Below the pieces are notes generated by a model that worked only from the letters and a program-made list of their open reading frames with translations, was not told where the DNA came from and made no database searches. A stretch of DNA of 64,000 nucleotides from Ailanthus altissimus (taxonomy: Eukaryota; Streptophyta; Magnoliopsida; Sapindales; Simaroubaceae), in contig OX327694.1 in assembly GCA_946807835.1 (NCBI GenBank), forward strand, positions 8,320,001 to 8,384,000, written 5' to 3'. Of the stretch, positions 12,881 to 24,490 are shown piece after piece. Numbering within the stretch: the stretch's first letter is position 1; each line of letters opens with the position of its first letter. A program made the translations under genes and the position numbers.

Positions 12881-14870
12881 AAAATTAAGATAAATCCAAT
12901 GATGTTAATTTTTGAAAACAATATTGTAAGTGTGTACATTTTAATTTTTAATTTTACATGTCTCACATGTAAAATGTACACAATGGAATATTAAAACATA
13001 TCTCATTACACTAATAAGATAAAATAGAGCTCACTCTTGAAGCATACTTTCGGTAATTCTAGTTGAGAATGTGGTAAGATTCCTTGAGCTAGAATGGTAG
13101 CCTCCTTTTCTCGGCAAGAATTTTTTACTTGAAGTGACTTTACTTCCAAGTCTCTCGGCCTATACAATCTAAGTATTGATGTATATAACACTTCCTATTC
13201 AAATTTGCATTAATTTACTTATGCTTTACAAATACACCAAGGCCCCTTTTATATAACCAATACCGCCAATATTTTGGCCCACCAAATTCTAGTTAGTGGC
13301 CAGTAATTACAAGCATGACAATGCCATTTAAAATTTCCATTTAATGCTTGTAATATGCTTGGTGGCAAGTAGTTTATTAAGTGGCCGAATGTTATGCAAA
13401 TGAGTGGCCAAATTCTTTTTTTAACATTTCAACTTTAAGCAACCACATGCTTGATCAAAAGCATGATAAATCATGCTTTCAAATAGTAAATAAGAAATGG
13501 TCACCACATGCTTAAGCATGACAAGGATAAACACTTTAATTTGCTACTTTATGGTAATAAACTAAATTCGTCGAATATAAAGGAAATTGATACCACCTCT
13601 TGCTAATTGAATTTGGCTAAATTAATCTTTGTTTCAAATGATAGCATTGAATTGCCATTATTATTATACCATGTATCATTCTATTACAAATTAATGGCAT
13701 GACATGTAGCATCCAAATAAGGGATGAAGTGGTAAGTCTCACTTGCCAACATCCTAGGCTTAACACTTAAACTCTACCAGCTTCTCGAGAGACTCTAAAA
13801 TAATTCTTACTTTTTGATAACTTTTCTAGATCGAACGATTCGATCTGGTGAGCTACCCCAATGCACAATGAGTACACTTCATATAGTGATACTCCTTAGG
13901 TTTACACCTATTTGTTTTACAGAATATTTTTATAAGTTTATAAACGATGCCTTACTCATAAATTATAAAAATAACAATACGACATGTTAAACCATACAAG
14001 TTGAGGTTAATATATATTCGTATAATCTATATGTCATTTATATCTTAGAAGAGCAGAGACATAGATTATCACTGCTAAGTCTCCATATGCTTAACCCTAA
14101 AACTTATCTCTACATTCGTATTTCCATAAACAATATCTGCAAATAATTTTATGATATTGTTTATCTTATAGGAAAATTTTTCTCGAGTATAATTACTTAT
14201 GTCCATAAGATTTTTTGAAATATAATCTTGGAGCATGAGAATATACAACTTACCCATATAAGCTGATTGATCCTATATTTACACAAACCAGACTCTATGA
14301 GCATCGGACCATACTCAGCGATATCTAGCGATTACACTATGAAAGGTCTCTAACATGTGTGAAATCTAAATATGGTGGATCACTCACAAGTCCACCATGG
14401 TACTCAGATCAAAGGACCACGAATACTACTCAACTTGAGAATACCCTTAATTGACGATTTTATAGAAAGTCTATTGGAGGTCCTCATTGAATCTGTTTAG
14501 TACCCAGTTCTCACGAATACCAGTATGCCTATAAAGAGCTATCGCTAATCTCAGGGTCTACTAAGACTAACCATCTTGACCATCCAGATATAGACATATA
14601 TTAATCTATATATTATAAAGTCTTCACTGACAAACCCACATCAGTGAAGATAGATTAGAAACATAAAGTTTAAGAACATACTTATATAATGATATTTCTT
14701 AGCATTATTTACAATCCTTTGCAACTATGCCATTACTAAGCATATTTTTACATCCTTATTCCATTTTAGACAAAACTCTAACTTTTTAGATTCGCTGACT
14801 CTTATAACCAACTAACTCTTAGAAGTGCTAACCCTTGGCATTTATAACTCTCAGCATTACCAACTTTTAG

Positions 14871-16165
14871 TGATAGGGGCGTAAAAGCACTAGTATAATT
14901 TGTATCTAACTTTCGTATTTTGCTCTAAATTATAAATATTTGGCTATTTAATTGTAATTTTTTATCATAAATAGATGCACGATAGAAAATATGACTTATA
15001 GGAACAAACGGGAAGCGAATCAAACGTCAAACAAAGAAGTTACGCTCAAAATACGAAATGGGCACCAGAGCTGGGCACCACGACTCTCGAGGCAGTGAAC
15101 AGTGTCGGGGGAACAGTATTCGCTATAGTACCCCCAATGTACAGTGTTGCTACAGTAACTTGTGAACAGTGTTTTAAGACAAAAATCTATAAATAGAAAG
15201 CCAAAAACCCTAAGAGAGAGGAGGAGAGAAAATAAGCAAAAACTTAGAGAGAGAATTCACAACACAAATCAAAGATCAAAGCCAAAGATTGAAGAACCAA
15301 GATCAAGATTCAAGTTTCAAGTCAAGATTGAGGGAGAAGCACATCAAGGAGTCACTTTGATTAGTTTTTCTTCTCTTTCTTTATCATTATGCTCTTGTTC
15401 TTGTTGATCTTTATGAATTGGTTTGATACTTTTGATTTTGTGATAGGTTAATTTGTTCATCTAGGGTTAGACTATGTAAACCTAGTATGGATTTGGATTG
15501 TGTTAAATTTTAGTTTATGAACTTGATAAATTCAATTGACTTATTCTATCTTGTGTTTAATGCTTTCATTATACCTGATCAATACTTTGAATGATTGAGG
15601 AACCATGATGAACTCGACGGAGGGATTCATGTGTTTAGCTTAAGGTAGTTTGATGCATGAGCATAGGGTAATAACTATGAGTTCCATCTAGGATAGACAT
15701 ATACCTAGGTGGCATATATGGTATAATTTAGACTTGATCTTAATGAATTATATTCTGATTTGATTACTATAGACATATAGGTGATTGTTAGAATGCGTAA
15801 TATAGTCACTTGACCATCGACAGGGGCTTGTGATGAGATAAGTGTCTAAGCCAATCAATTAGTATTAAGATATTAACTAAGTGGTTAATGAGTCCAATGA
15901 AATACTAGGGGACGAGTCAAAACCCTAGATTATCTTTATTTGTGAATTTCACTCTTTGCTTTTGTTTAGTTTAATTGATAGAGTTAAATTAGTTAAATAA
16001 ATTCAAGATTTTAGTTTTCTGAATAAAAGTTTAGGTATAATATTAGTAGTTAATTTATAGAATTAGATTGCATAGTCTCTGTGGGATCGATATCTGGACT
16101 TAAAATCATATATTACTTGATACGATAGCGTGCACTTGCGCTTAGCTACTATAGCACAACAATCA
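14871..16165 (+). repeat. solo LTR, gypsy type, with near-perfect TSD
   Basis: A 1295-bp segment from TGATAGGGGC to ACAATCA interrupts the surrounding LTR. It is flanked by TTTAG (14866-14870) and CTTAG (16166-16170), one mismatch. It has a TATA box (CTATAAATAG at 15188-15197), and near its right end the phrase GTGGGATCGATATC followed by GCACTTGCGC, which is characteristic of gypsy LTR right ends. The short open frame at 15162-15407 is transcribed LTR sequence, not a recognisable protein. No internal region is present. Confidence 0.75.
15188..15197 (+). promoter_or_regulatory. TATA box in the solo LTR
   Basis: CTATAAATAG, consensus-like, 318 bases into the LTR. Confidence 0.5.
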
Positions 16166-16353
16166 CTTAGCCCTGGTCCAAACTTCTTTAGACCAAATCT
16201 GAACTCCTTCAAATCACACAGTGTCTAAACATTATAAGAATCTTACCATATGTATTTAGTATTAATAATTTTATTTGAAATGTTTATTGTATAACTATTA
16301 AACAATTAATATTCATACAATATTAGAATGACATGTAAATACCATTTCTAACA

Positions 16354-16569
16354 ATTATTTTAGTATAAGTTTTAAAAAAATATGAAAAATAATAACAAAA
16401 TTGCTTCTGTAATTATATATGAGATCAATTCAGGTTAATTTAAAGAAATTAAATATCATTTTTATATGGTGAAAAATGTATATTAAGATCAAGATTTGAA
16501 TAAAGAGAGGTTTTGCTAGCCTGCAATGTAAGAAAGGTTTAAATTTGTCATATAATATGATATGCCAAG
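16354..16569. other. short unassigned AT-rich spacer
   Basis: Between the LTR end at 16353 and the first sequence homologous to the LINE copies (about 16570). I see no feature in it. Confidence 0.4.
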
Positions 16570-16710
16570 TGAACTTTTACTAGTATCCATTATACCTTTC
16601 TAGATTCAGGTTTTTAATCTTCCTACTGTTCATATAAATGCAAAATTTACAGAGTTAGAAGGGAATAAAATTGGTTATTTCTAAAATGTGGACATGGATG
16701 GTATGGGGTA

Positions 16711-17205
16711 ATGTATGGGTACAAGGAATTATCTTGTATCAGGGTTCATCTTGATTACTGCAAACCACTTCAGAAGGGGTTGATGTTACAATTGGAAAAC
16801 ACAAAGAGACCGTATTGGGTGTCTTTTACATACGAAAAGCTCCATGACTTCTATTTACTTTGTAGGATGCTCGACTATATTTTTAAGGAATGTTTAAAGG
16901 ATTATCCACCTGTTCTAAGAAAGCTTGAAAACCACCATTTTCTAGTTACTTTAAGTGCTTCTTTTGGAACTTTATTACCTTTCTCAGAAAAGTATGTAGT
17001 GGGGGCTAAGTCTATGAAGGCTTTATCTCTTTTTAATCGTTCCAAAATAAAAGGAGATCCGAGTCGTGAAACTAAAGAGTTTAAGGTTTCTAACAAGCTA
17101 GGCAATTTTTATGATAGTGGCTTCACTGGTGGTGTTTATGGCAGGGATGAGGTACCTCCTCCTTCTGAGCCATATAAGTATAGTTTAAATTCAAATTCGC
17201 CTTAG
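16711..17205 (+). pseudogene. LINE copy B ORF1 C-terminal part, CCHC-type zinc region
   Basis: A 164-codon open frame. Residues 15-65 correspond to the CCHC region of plant L1 ORF1 proteins (YCKPLQKGLM, then VSFTYEKLHDFYLLCRMLDYIFKEC read in two pieces). The first knuckle cysteine appears replaced by tyrosine, so metal binding is doubtful. The remainder is the basic, low-conservation tail (a GGVYGRDEVPPPSEP stretch also found in copy C at 22930-22960). ORF1 proteins coat LINE RNA. This copy lacks its N-terminal domain and is not functional. Confidence 0.6.
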
Positions 17206-17689
17206 ATAAGCAAGTTCAAATTCAAAAGGAAACCAAATTTGCTGTAAAATTGAATTTGAACTTGTGTTTGGTGAAGACTACGCATCAAGACATGACTTTC
17301 TCAAAGAAATTTGTATTCCACTCAAAGTCTATGAGTGATTTTCCACTTATCTCTAATTATAGTAACAACTTTGATTACCAAAGACTTTGGACATCTAGTA
17401 GTCTATGTATAAATCAACAACATCAGCAACCTTCTTTTGCTTTGTCTGACTCCAAGTTAGTTTCGAACATAATTTCAAACTCAATTTTAGATTCCTCACT
17501 TTCATTTTCACTTTCACGGTCTCTTCTCCTCCTTTGTAGAAGAGTTTACAACACAACAACCAAAATCATTCCCTATGTCAAGTTGTTAAAAACCTCCGAT
17601 TGGAATACTTGTAGGCTTAAAATGAGGTGGTTCACAATGGTACAGAAAAATAGAAACATGTTAAGTAGAGTTCTTCTATGAGTAAATGA

Positions 17690-18547
17690 TATAATATGGA
17701 TAGGGATTCTTCTACCACAAAGGTGGGGCTGTGGGATAGCCCCACTCACAATAATAAGTATTTTATGCTAGAATATACATGGGATAGGGAATCCCCATCC
17801 AGTAAGGAGTTTGCAAAATCTTCTTATAGAATTTTCCAACAATTTACTTTTATCCTTGAGACCAAATTGTATGAACATTGGGCTAAGAGGATATGTAACA
17901 ACTTGAGGTTTAAGAACTCTTTTCAAGTTGATAATTATGAAGAAAAAAAAAGTGGTGGTTTATTGGTTTTATGGCATGGTTCCTGGCATATTTCAATGGC
18001 TAGATATTCAAGGTTCCATATTAAAGTAACTATGCTAGATAATTTCCAGAACAATTGAAGGGTAGTGGGATTCTATTGTAATCCGATAAGGCATGAACGA
18101 TTGCATATTTGGACTTCATTACATTGATTAAAAGGACAATCATCTCTCATTTTCTTTTGTTTGGATGATTTTAACGAGAAATTAATTGTGCATAATAAAT
18201 TTGAGGGTTCTTCTATTGTCAAATAATCAATGCGGGACTTTCAAAATGTTGTGGATGATACTCATTTATTGGATTTAGGTTATATTGGGTTGAGATTTAC
18301 ATGAAAGGGTGTGGGAAAGAATAGTAAGGCTATCTTGGAGAGATTAGACCGAGCTTCTTATTGTGAGCATTAGAATTTTTTCCGTACAATAAAGTTTATC
18401 ATAAAGACTTCTATAGTTCATATCATCGGCCTTTCCATATTTTCTTTAAACCAATTCACAAAATGCATGTTAGTGGGCCATATAGATTCTGTTTTGATCC
18501 ACTATAGTTGCATAATGAGGCCTGGGGGAGTTATTGATGCTGCATGG
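17690..18547 (+). pseudogene. LINE copy B ORF2 endonuclease domain, broken
   Basis: Start of ORF2, which in L1 elements nicks target DNA through an AP-endonuclease-like domain. Visible pieces: FILETKLYEHWAKRICNNLRF, read in two parts at about 17845-17915; KKSGGLLVLWHG (about 17950); LDDFNEKL, the degraded GDFNE-type catalytic motif (about 18158); DLGYIGLRFT (about 18270-18300); and, just before the break, an RFCFD phrase followed by VIDAAW in another frame. Stops and frameshifts occur throughout. The frame ends mid-domain at the solo LTR. Confidence 0.65.
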
Positions 18548-19978
18548 TGACACGTCCAGAATATAGAAGTTATTCCCAAGTGCAGGATTGTCGAAGTAAT
18601 AAATAACCCGATGAGAACGGGGTCGATCCACAGGGAAGTATAATTAAAATTACAAATTATAAACACTTTAAAGATAATTAATGCAGTATAAGATGTTTGC
18701 AAATATTATTTCAATTAACCAATTCAAATAAAAAGCTAAGGTTACGGGGATTCACTCTTAGCATAAGAAGTAAGAATATATTTAACTTTTTATTTTTTTA
18801 TAACTCAATTGGAATCCTCACACAAAGGAGGTTCCAACCAGAAAATATAGCAATTAAAGTTCATTATCATTTATATATTGATTAGTATTTATTTCTTTCA
18901 ATTATTATACACCAAATCTTATAAATGGGTTCAAGTATTTATTATGCCAATCTTTATATTTGTCTACAATAAATCAAGACTCCCACTTTACAAGAAAGGT
19001 TATATAAACCAAATCTTGTAAATGGTTTCAAGAATTTATTGTGTCAAGTATTAAGTTTGTCAATAATAAATCAAGAATCACCACTTTTAGAAGAAAAGGT
19101 ATTAATTCTACAAACAAAATAAATACATCATATTTAAATTTGCATAACTTAAAAATGAAGCATTAAATTCGTGAATAAATATTAAACATATCTTATTACC
19201 TTGCCAAGAGCTTCACCCTTTCACCTTAGCTTAAACAAAATTATTTGGACATAATAAAACTAAATGAAAAGAAAAGAAATGGAAAAAGAAATAACATGAC
19301 TTAATAGTAAACAAGAGAAATAATAGTACAAGGAAATGGATACAAAGGAAAAGTATTTTGAACTAAATTCTAACTTTCTAATTACATTCTTTAGGCATAA
19401 ACAAGTCACCTATTTATAGAAAAACATGGATAAATCGAGACAAATTTGGAGGGAACCACTTGGTTGATGAAAGTCAAGAATGGTGGCAAAATAATTTGCA
19501 TTCATTATCACTTGGGCACCCACTTGATTATCCAATTTGGAATTGATGTGATCCGAATTAGCTATCACTCAAAACATAAAAGTTGTAGATAAGTCTCTTA
19601 TCTTTCCAAATTGAGTGATCTCATACGTATTAGATATGTATTTCTACAGTTATGGGCCAAATACTGATAACTGTTCAAACTGGGCCTGTACTGCAGATCA
19701 ATTCTACTCTAGGCCAATTTTCACCCTCTAAACACTCGAATTTCTAATGCTTGGTGAAATACAATATGTTAGCCCATTGAGTCGGCTTTGCAAGAATCAC
19801 CTCAATTAGATCTTTAGGTAGAAAGTTATGCCCATTTTACCGAACCTGCCACAAAACAGTTATACGATAATTAAGTACAATATTGTAAACATACTTAAGT
19901 TAAGAAAATTAAATACACTAGTAATACAAAACAATCATGTAAAACTCTTATTAAATGTGTAATTTCAAGTGTTCATCA
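18548..19978 (-). repeat. solo LTR, gypsy type, minus orientation, perfect TSD
   Basis: A 1431-bp insertion flanked by perfect 5-bp duplications CATGG (18543-18547 and 19979-19983). In reverse it starts TGATGAACAC and ends GACGTGTCA, with the gypsy-type phrase CTGTGGATCGACCCC close to its end. Its first bases match those of the intact gypsy element at 37523 (TGATGAACAC), but the rest differs, so it is another family of the same lineage. It interrupts LINE copy B within coding sequence. No internal region remains. Confidence 0.85.
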
Positions 19979-20149
19979 CATGGAATTAAGGGCGGTTCTA
20001 TTTCTTTAAGCTACATATATGTGCCATTGACTTAATTGAATGGAATTGAATGAATGAGGGCTCAATGCCAAGTAGAATTAAGACAATTGGTAGGTTGTTA
20101 AAATTTTATTTGTCCTCTTAAATTTAATATTTGCTTATTAATATTTAAT

Positions 20150-20990
20150 TATTTGACTATTTATGCATATTATTGTTGAATTATAGGTTCAAGGTAAATT
20201 ATAATAGAAATTAGTGAGAACGAGCTAAAAAAGAGAAAAAAATCTAGAAAGAAGGCATCAATACCGTAGCGCCCAACACTTAGCGCCATAGCGCCAAAGT
20301 TAGTATCCTTATAGCTACGGCGCCTAACACTAAAGGTTGCGGCAACAAAGTTATGCAAGTTTAAAGAATTCTCATGTCTCAACACCATTGCCCTCTACAC
20401 CCAGTGTTGTGATGCTCAACACCCAGCACCATGGTGCCTAATCCAGAAACTAGAATTCAACTTAGACTCAAGACTCAGCATTGTAATGCTATAGAAACAG
20501 CACTGAATTACACATGCGATAAAAGAAAATCCTAACTTAGCATGGATACAAAGTTTGCCCTCTTTTGATGCTAATAACCTATAAATAAAAGACCTTAGAA
20601 GCCAAATAGAGACACACAAAGTCAGAGTATAAAGTAGAACAAGTTTCAAAGAGATTGAAACTAAATTTGAAGATTAAAAGAAGAGCTTGAACAATACGTT
20701 AAAGAGAGAAAGTGAAGAATCATAGAACTATTCTTTGTTTATTCTCTTCTATTTCTTAGATCTTATGATTTCCTTTATTATGTCATTGAATTTATGTTTT
20801 AGAACTTTTTCCATTATCATGAACTAATTTTCTATATCTAAAGTTACAATTTTTGAACTCAATATATAATTGAAGTTTTTATCTTATTTTATGAACTTAA
20901 TGTTTTGAATTGTTCAATCTATTTGTTCTTAATTGCATTATTTTGTGCTACAATTATAGGTCATCATGCTAAGTAATACTATACAGAGCT
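20150..20990 (+). repeat. probable LTR fragment
   Basis: GC-richer words built on AGCGCC and CACCCAGC (20265-20430) are followed by a TATA box (CCTATAAATA, 20579-20588) and a purine-rich then T-rich downstream region. This order is typical of the upstream and transcribed parts of plant LTRs. No partner LTR or boundaries are seen. The minus-strand open frames at 20170-20388 and 20416-20649 lie inside and show nothing recognisable. Confidence 0.4.
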
Positions 20991-21036
20991 ATATATATAT
21001 TTATACATATATATTTATATATATGTTTATATATAA
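20984..21036. repeat. AT microsatellite
   Basis: Imperfect TATATA runs broken by T and C. It ends the LTR-like fragment. Confidence 0.7.
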
Positions 21037-21039
21037 TTT

Positions 21040-21310
21040 CAATCGCTTCCGAATTTCAACCTGATTTTTAGAATTTTAACATTACTAGAAAGGACAATTA
21101 GTAGATGACTGCAAATTATTAGTCAGACAATCATTAAAATTTGATGGTTATAATTTAAAATCTTTCTTAAATGGTTTTCTTTATTAAAATTTTAATCTCT
21201 TAAGAAAACTCTCTCTCTCTACCATGCCATTGGCTTTTCCCTTATCATAATAGAACTTTTTTTGTGCAAATTATAATTCCTTCCTTTTTTTTATGATGAT
21301 GATGATTTTT
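21040..21310. other. unassigned AT-rich spacer
   Basis: Between the AT microsatellite and the start of LINE copy C. No gene or repeat structure recognised. Confidence 0.4.
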
Positions 21311-22514
21311 TCTCAAATTTTGGTGATTTATATATAAATTTTTGAGCTGCATCACAATAGATTTGATTTAATAAGTCTCAATAGATTAGTAAAGTAATAT
21401 TAAAAAAATATTAAAAGTAATATCCACAGGTAGAGTAATTTAATTATCTTGTTCAAGTTTACAATCAAAACATGTTTCGAGAACGATATAGTTAACCAAA
21501 TTCCTCAAAAAACATACTTTCTTTTCTTATCAACCTTTTTTAAATATTAGTTATATCAATTGTGATATTTTAATAGAACATATTTTATTAACATTAATTT
21601 ATTAAAAAAATTAGAAAACAGATATACTTGTTTATATTTTAAATTAATTCGAGATATTATTGCAATTAATTATTTGGATCATTTGAAAATTTTAAGTTTA
21701 AAGCTAAAATATTATTTAAGATTTAAAAAGTTCTTGATATTGGCCTTACCTGGTTTTGATATATTGGTATTTTACACCATTGGCTCTAGAAGTAATTTTA
21801 AAACTTTAATGTCGTAATAAATATGAAAAGTTATATACTTTTAGAATATCGTGGAGGTTTTTGATAATTTGAAAAAAAAATGCAGAGAAGTTGTAAACTC
21901 CCCAACAACTAAACTATTTAGGATGTAAGTATTTGTTTTTTATCTCTCTTGACTTGTTCTAGAGATCTTGTTCTTGTCTTTTGTTGGGGCTCTTGATTCA
22001 AGTTTGTTCTTCTAGTGATGGATGACGTTGAAGCTTTGTACCAATCCTTCTTAATTGATTGTGAGCATTCACATGAGATGCTAGGTGTTGATGATGGTTT
22101 AGTGCTCCGACACTAATGTGAGGCAAAATTCGATCTCTTTGTCAAAGTATTAACAAGGAAGCACTTCTAGTGGAATGCTTTCATAATACGATGAAGAATT
22201 TATGTAAACCTGAAGTTGGACTCCGATTTAAATGGTTGGAAATAGACGTGTTTCTGTATGAATTCGATATGGAGATTGATAGGAAGAAAGTGTTATTAAT
22301 ACAACCATAGAATTTTAATAATTTTATCCTTGCTGTAGAGCTTGGCTCAATTGATGACGTTGCTACAAATCAAAATTTTGCACTATACCTTTCTTGATTC
22401 AGGTTTTTAATCTTCCTATTATTCATATAAATGCAGAATTTACAGAGTTGATTGAGAATAAAATCGGTTCTTTCTAGGAGGTGGACATGTATGGTTTAGG
22501 GTCATATAAGGGAA

Positions 22515-23148
22515 TTGTCTTCAAAGCTGATGCATTTGGATTACTGCAAACCACTTCAGAAGGGGTTGATGTTACGATTAGGAAAGACGGAGAGACTATA
22601 TTGGGTGTCTTTTACTCACGAAAAGCTCCCTAACTTCTATTCACTTTGTGGGATGCTTGACCATACTTTTATAGAATGTTTAGAGGTTATCCGATTATTC
22701 TAAGGAAGCATGAAAACCACGATGTTTCTAGCTTCTTTACGTGCTTCTTTTGAAACTTGATTACCTTTGTTGAAAAAATAGTTAGTGGGGGGCAAAGTCT
22801 ATGAAGGCTTCATCTCATATTGATCGTTCCAAAACAAGAGGAGATCTGAGTCATGAAACTAAGGGAGTTTAGGGTTTCTAACAAGTTGGGTAGTGTTCGT
22901 GGTGGTTACTTCACTAGTGGCGTTCGTGGTGGTGATGAGGTACCTCCTCCTTCTGAGCCATGTGAGTATGGTTTAAATTCAAATATGCCTTTGGATGAGC
23001 AGGTTCGAATTCAAAAGGTAACCCAATATGCTGTAAAATTGAATTTAAACTTGATTTTGGTGAAGACTACGTGTCAAACTCCAGCAAAGGAATCTGTATT
23101 CCACTCAATGTCTATGATTAATTTACCACTTATCTCTCAATTGCAGTA
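22515..23148 (+). pseudogene. LINE copy C ORF1 C-terminal part
   Basis: An open stretch of 62 codons shows MHLDYCKPLQKGLMLRLGK and then FYSLCGMLDHTFIEC, which keeps a C-x4-H-x4-C knuckle half. A second stretch (22853-23149) continues the tail in another frame, with GGDEVPPPSEP as in copy B. The N-terminal DUF4283-like part lies at about 22100-22470 with stops. Nucleic-acid-binding role by family; not functional here. Confidence 0.6.
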
Positions 23149-23149
23149 A

Positions 23150-24270
23150 CGACTTTGATTTACCAACGGCTTGGGGTTTGAATATTCCACTTAAGGTTAA
23201 ATTGTTCATATGGAGAGCTTGCTTGAATTCGCTCCCTACCAATTTAAATTTGGCTCTACCGGTAATGGACATTTCTAGAATTTGCAGATGTTGTACGATT
23301 AAAGAAGAATTGGAGTTCATACTTTATTTACATGCTCCTTCTCTAGTGCAGTGTGGGATTTTAGTGTGTTTACTAGACAGTTGGTATTGATAAAAGGACA
23401 ACCCACTTGTCAATTCATGGAGCAGTTGCTTGCAATGTCTTTGAATGCTCCGCTACAAGATCTTGAGTATCTTTGTATGATTATATGGAGGTGTTAAAGG
23501 TGTCGGAGGGCTCGAAACCTGATGCCTTTCTAGAGCATAGTAGAAGACCCGCAACTTCTTGTTGATTTTATAGGTTTATGCTCTCTGAATTTCAGGCAGC
23601 TAGAGAGATATATATCACTAGATATGGACGTGCCTTTATTCTTGGAGAAGCTGCTCATGGCTATTGTTATGATAGACGAGTTGACTTAGGCCATTGTGCC
23701 TTTATTAATGGCGAAATTGGACAGGATGTTGATTTATCTAGTTCTGAAGCCTCACAAGAAGAACATTATCTAGTTCACCGTGGTGTAGGTTGGTTGTTGG
23801 CTGCTTCAAAGCTAATTTTTATGTAGCTATTGATACTGAAAAAGGACTGATGGGTATGGATATGGGGTTATGGGATAGCTCTGGCAAGGTTTTAGGTTTT
23901 GTTTTGCTCTTGCTAAGACCCTAATTAGAACTTTCTCTCCCCATAACTGTTGAATGCTTTGCTTTGTTTATGGTGTTTATGCCGCTATAGTAAATAATTG
24001 CTCTATAAAACTTATTGAACTTGACTGCCTTAATGTTGTTCAAGCTATTAATAAGCAGTAATTTTCAGGAGTGGAGAGTGATATTCTTGCTTCCGTGGTT
24101 CATCAAGTAAATGATTTGAGGAATGTAACTTGCTTTTATGTTAGACGTACTGAAAATACAATGGCTCACTTTTTGGCCAAACATGGTGTCTATAACAATG
24201 TTAATTTGATATAGAGGCATTTCATGCCTTTTATGTTGTGTCAATGTATTTTTTATGATTTTTAAATTGA
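23150..24270 (+). pseudogene. LINE copy C ORF2 end: zinc-binding RT-C and RNase H
   Basis: At 23178-23390 the frame reads IPLKVKLFIWRACLNSLPTN and then ICRCCTIKEELEFIL, the zf-RVT domain found after the reverse transcriptase of plant L1 elements. From 23578 to 24200 the RNase H domain follows in pieces: a 23815-23900 segment (GLWDSSGKVLGF) and an end phrase containing MAHFLAKHG in the + strand at about 24160. Stops throughout. Confidence 0.65.
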
Positions 24271-24300
24271 ATGATAATTCACATTCTTCTTTATAAAAAA

Positions 24301-24490
24301 ACAAAGTGGCAAATTCCGCAAGACAAATTTATAGAGCCTCACTCGCATTGAGATTTTTGATAATTTTAGAATATCATTGAGGTTTTTGATAATTTGAAAC
24401 AAAATGCAAGGGATTAAGTGACAAATTCCCCTAGACAAAATTATAGGGCCTCACTAGCATTAAGGTTTTTGATAATTTAAAAAACAAAAA
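24301..24490. repeat. two short repeats resembling LINE 5' sequence
   Basis: The phrase TTTTTGATAATTT followed by AAATGCAAGGGA and ACAAATTCCCC, then GGCCTCACT(A/C)GCATT, occurs twice here (about 24303-24400 and 24400-24475). Part of it also occurs inside LINE copies A (12130-12200) and C (21845-21910). It looks like tandem copies of LINE-proximal sequence next to the LINE end. Confidence 0.5.

Larger units (their letters stand above)
12960..16353 (-). repeat. LTR of the TGTT...AACA family, interrupted by a solo LTR
   Basis: From about 13000 to 14870, and again from 16166 to 16353, the sequence is collinear with the solo LTR at 50074-52401. Shared phrases include ACCATACAAGTTGAGGTTAA and the right end CATGTAAATACC...TAACA. 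Orientation is minus, as in the other copies. A second, unrelated solo LTR (14871-16165) splits it. The left boundary is uncertain, and no target duplication was found (right flank ATTAT). The minus-strand open frames at 13006-13191 and 14075-14257 lie inside it and are not genes. Confidence 0.65.
16570..18547 (+). mobile_element. L1-type LINE copy B (ORF1 end, endonuclease), interrupted at 18547
   Basis: Overlaps copy A in content (16590-16810 matches 12630-12870), so it is a separate insertion. It carries the end of ORF1 and the start of ORF2 up to the endonuclease, where a solo LTR interrupts it at 18548. After the solo LTR the sequence resumes at 19979 and fades by about 20100. No reverse transcriptase is present. 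Confidence 0.7.
21311..24300 (+). mobile_element. L1-type LINE copy C, internally deleted
   Basis: The longest of the three related LINEs. Its 5' non-coding part and broken DUF4283-type ORF1 match copy A. The CCHC region (22515-22703) and tail match copy B. It then jumps to the last part of ORF2 (zinc-binding RT-C domain and RNase H), followed by an A-rich end (ATAAAAAAAC, about 24293). Endonuclease and reverse transcriptase are missing. Confidence 0.7.

Noticed and set aside
15162..15407. 81-codon frame with basic residues
   Set aside because: It lies in the transcribed part of a solo LTR just before its TATA-driven region and matches no family.
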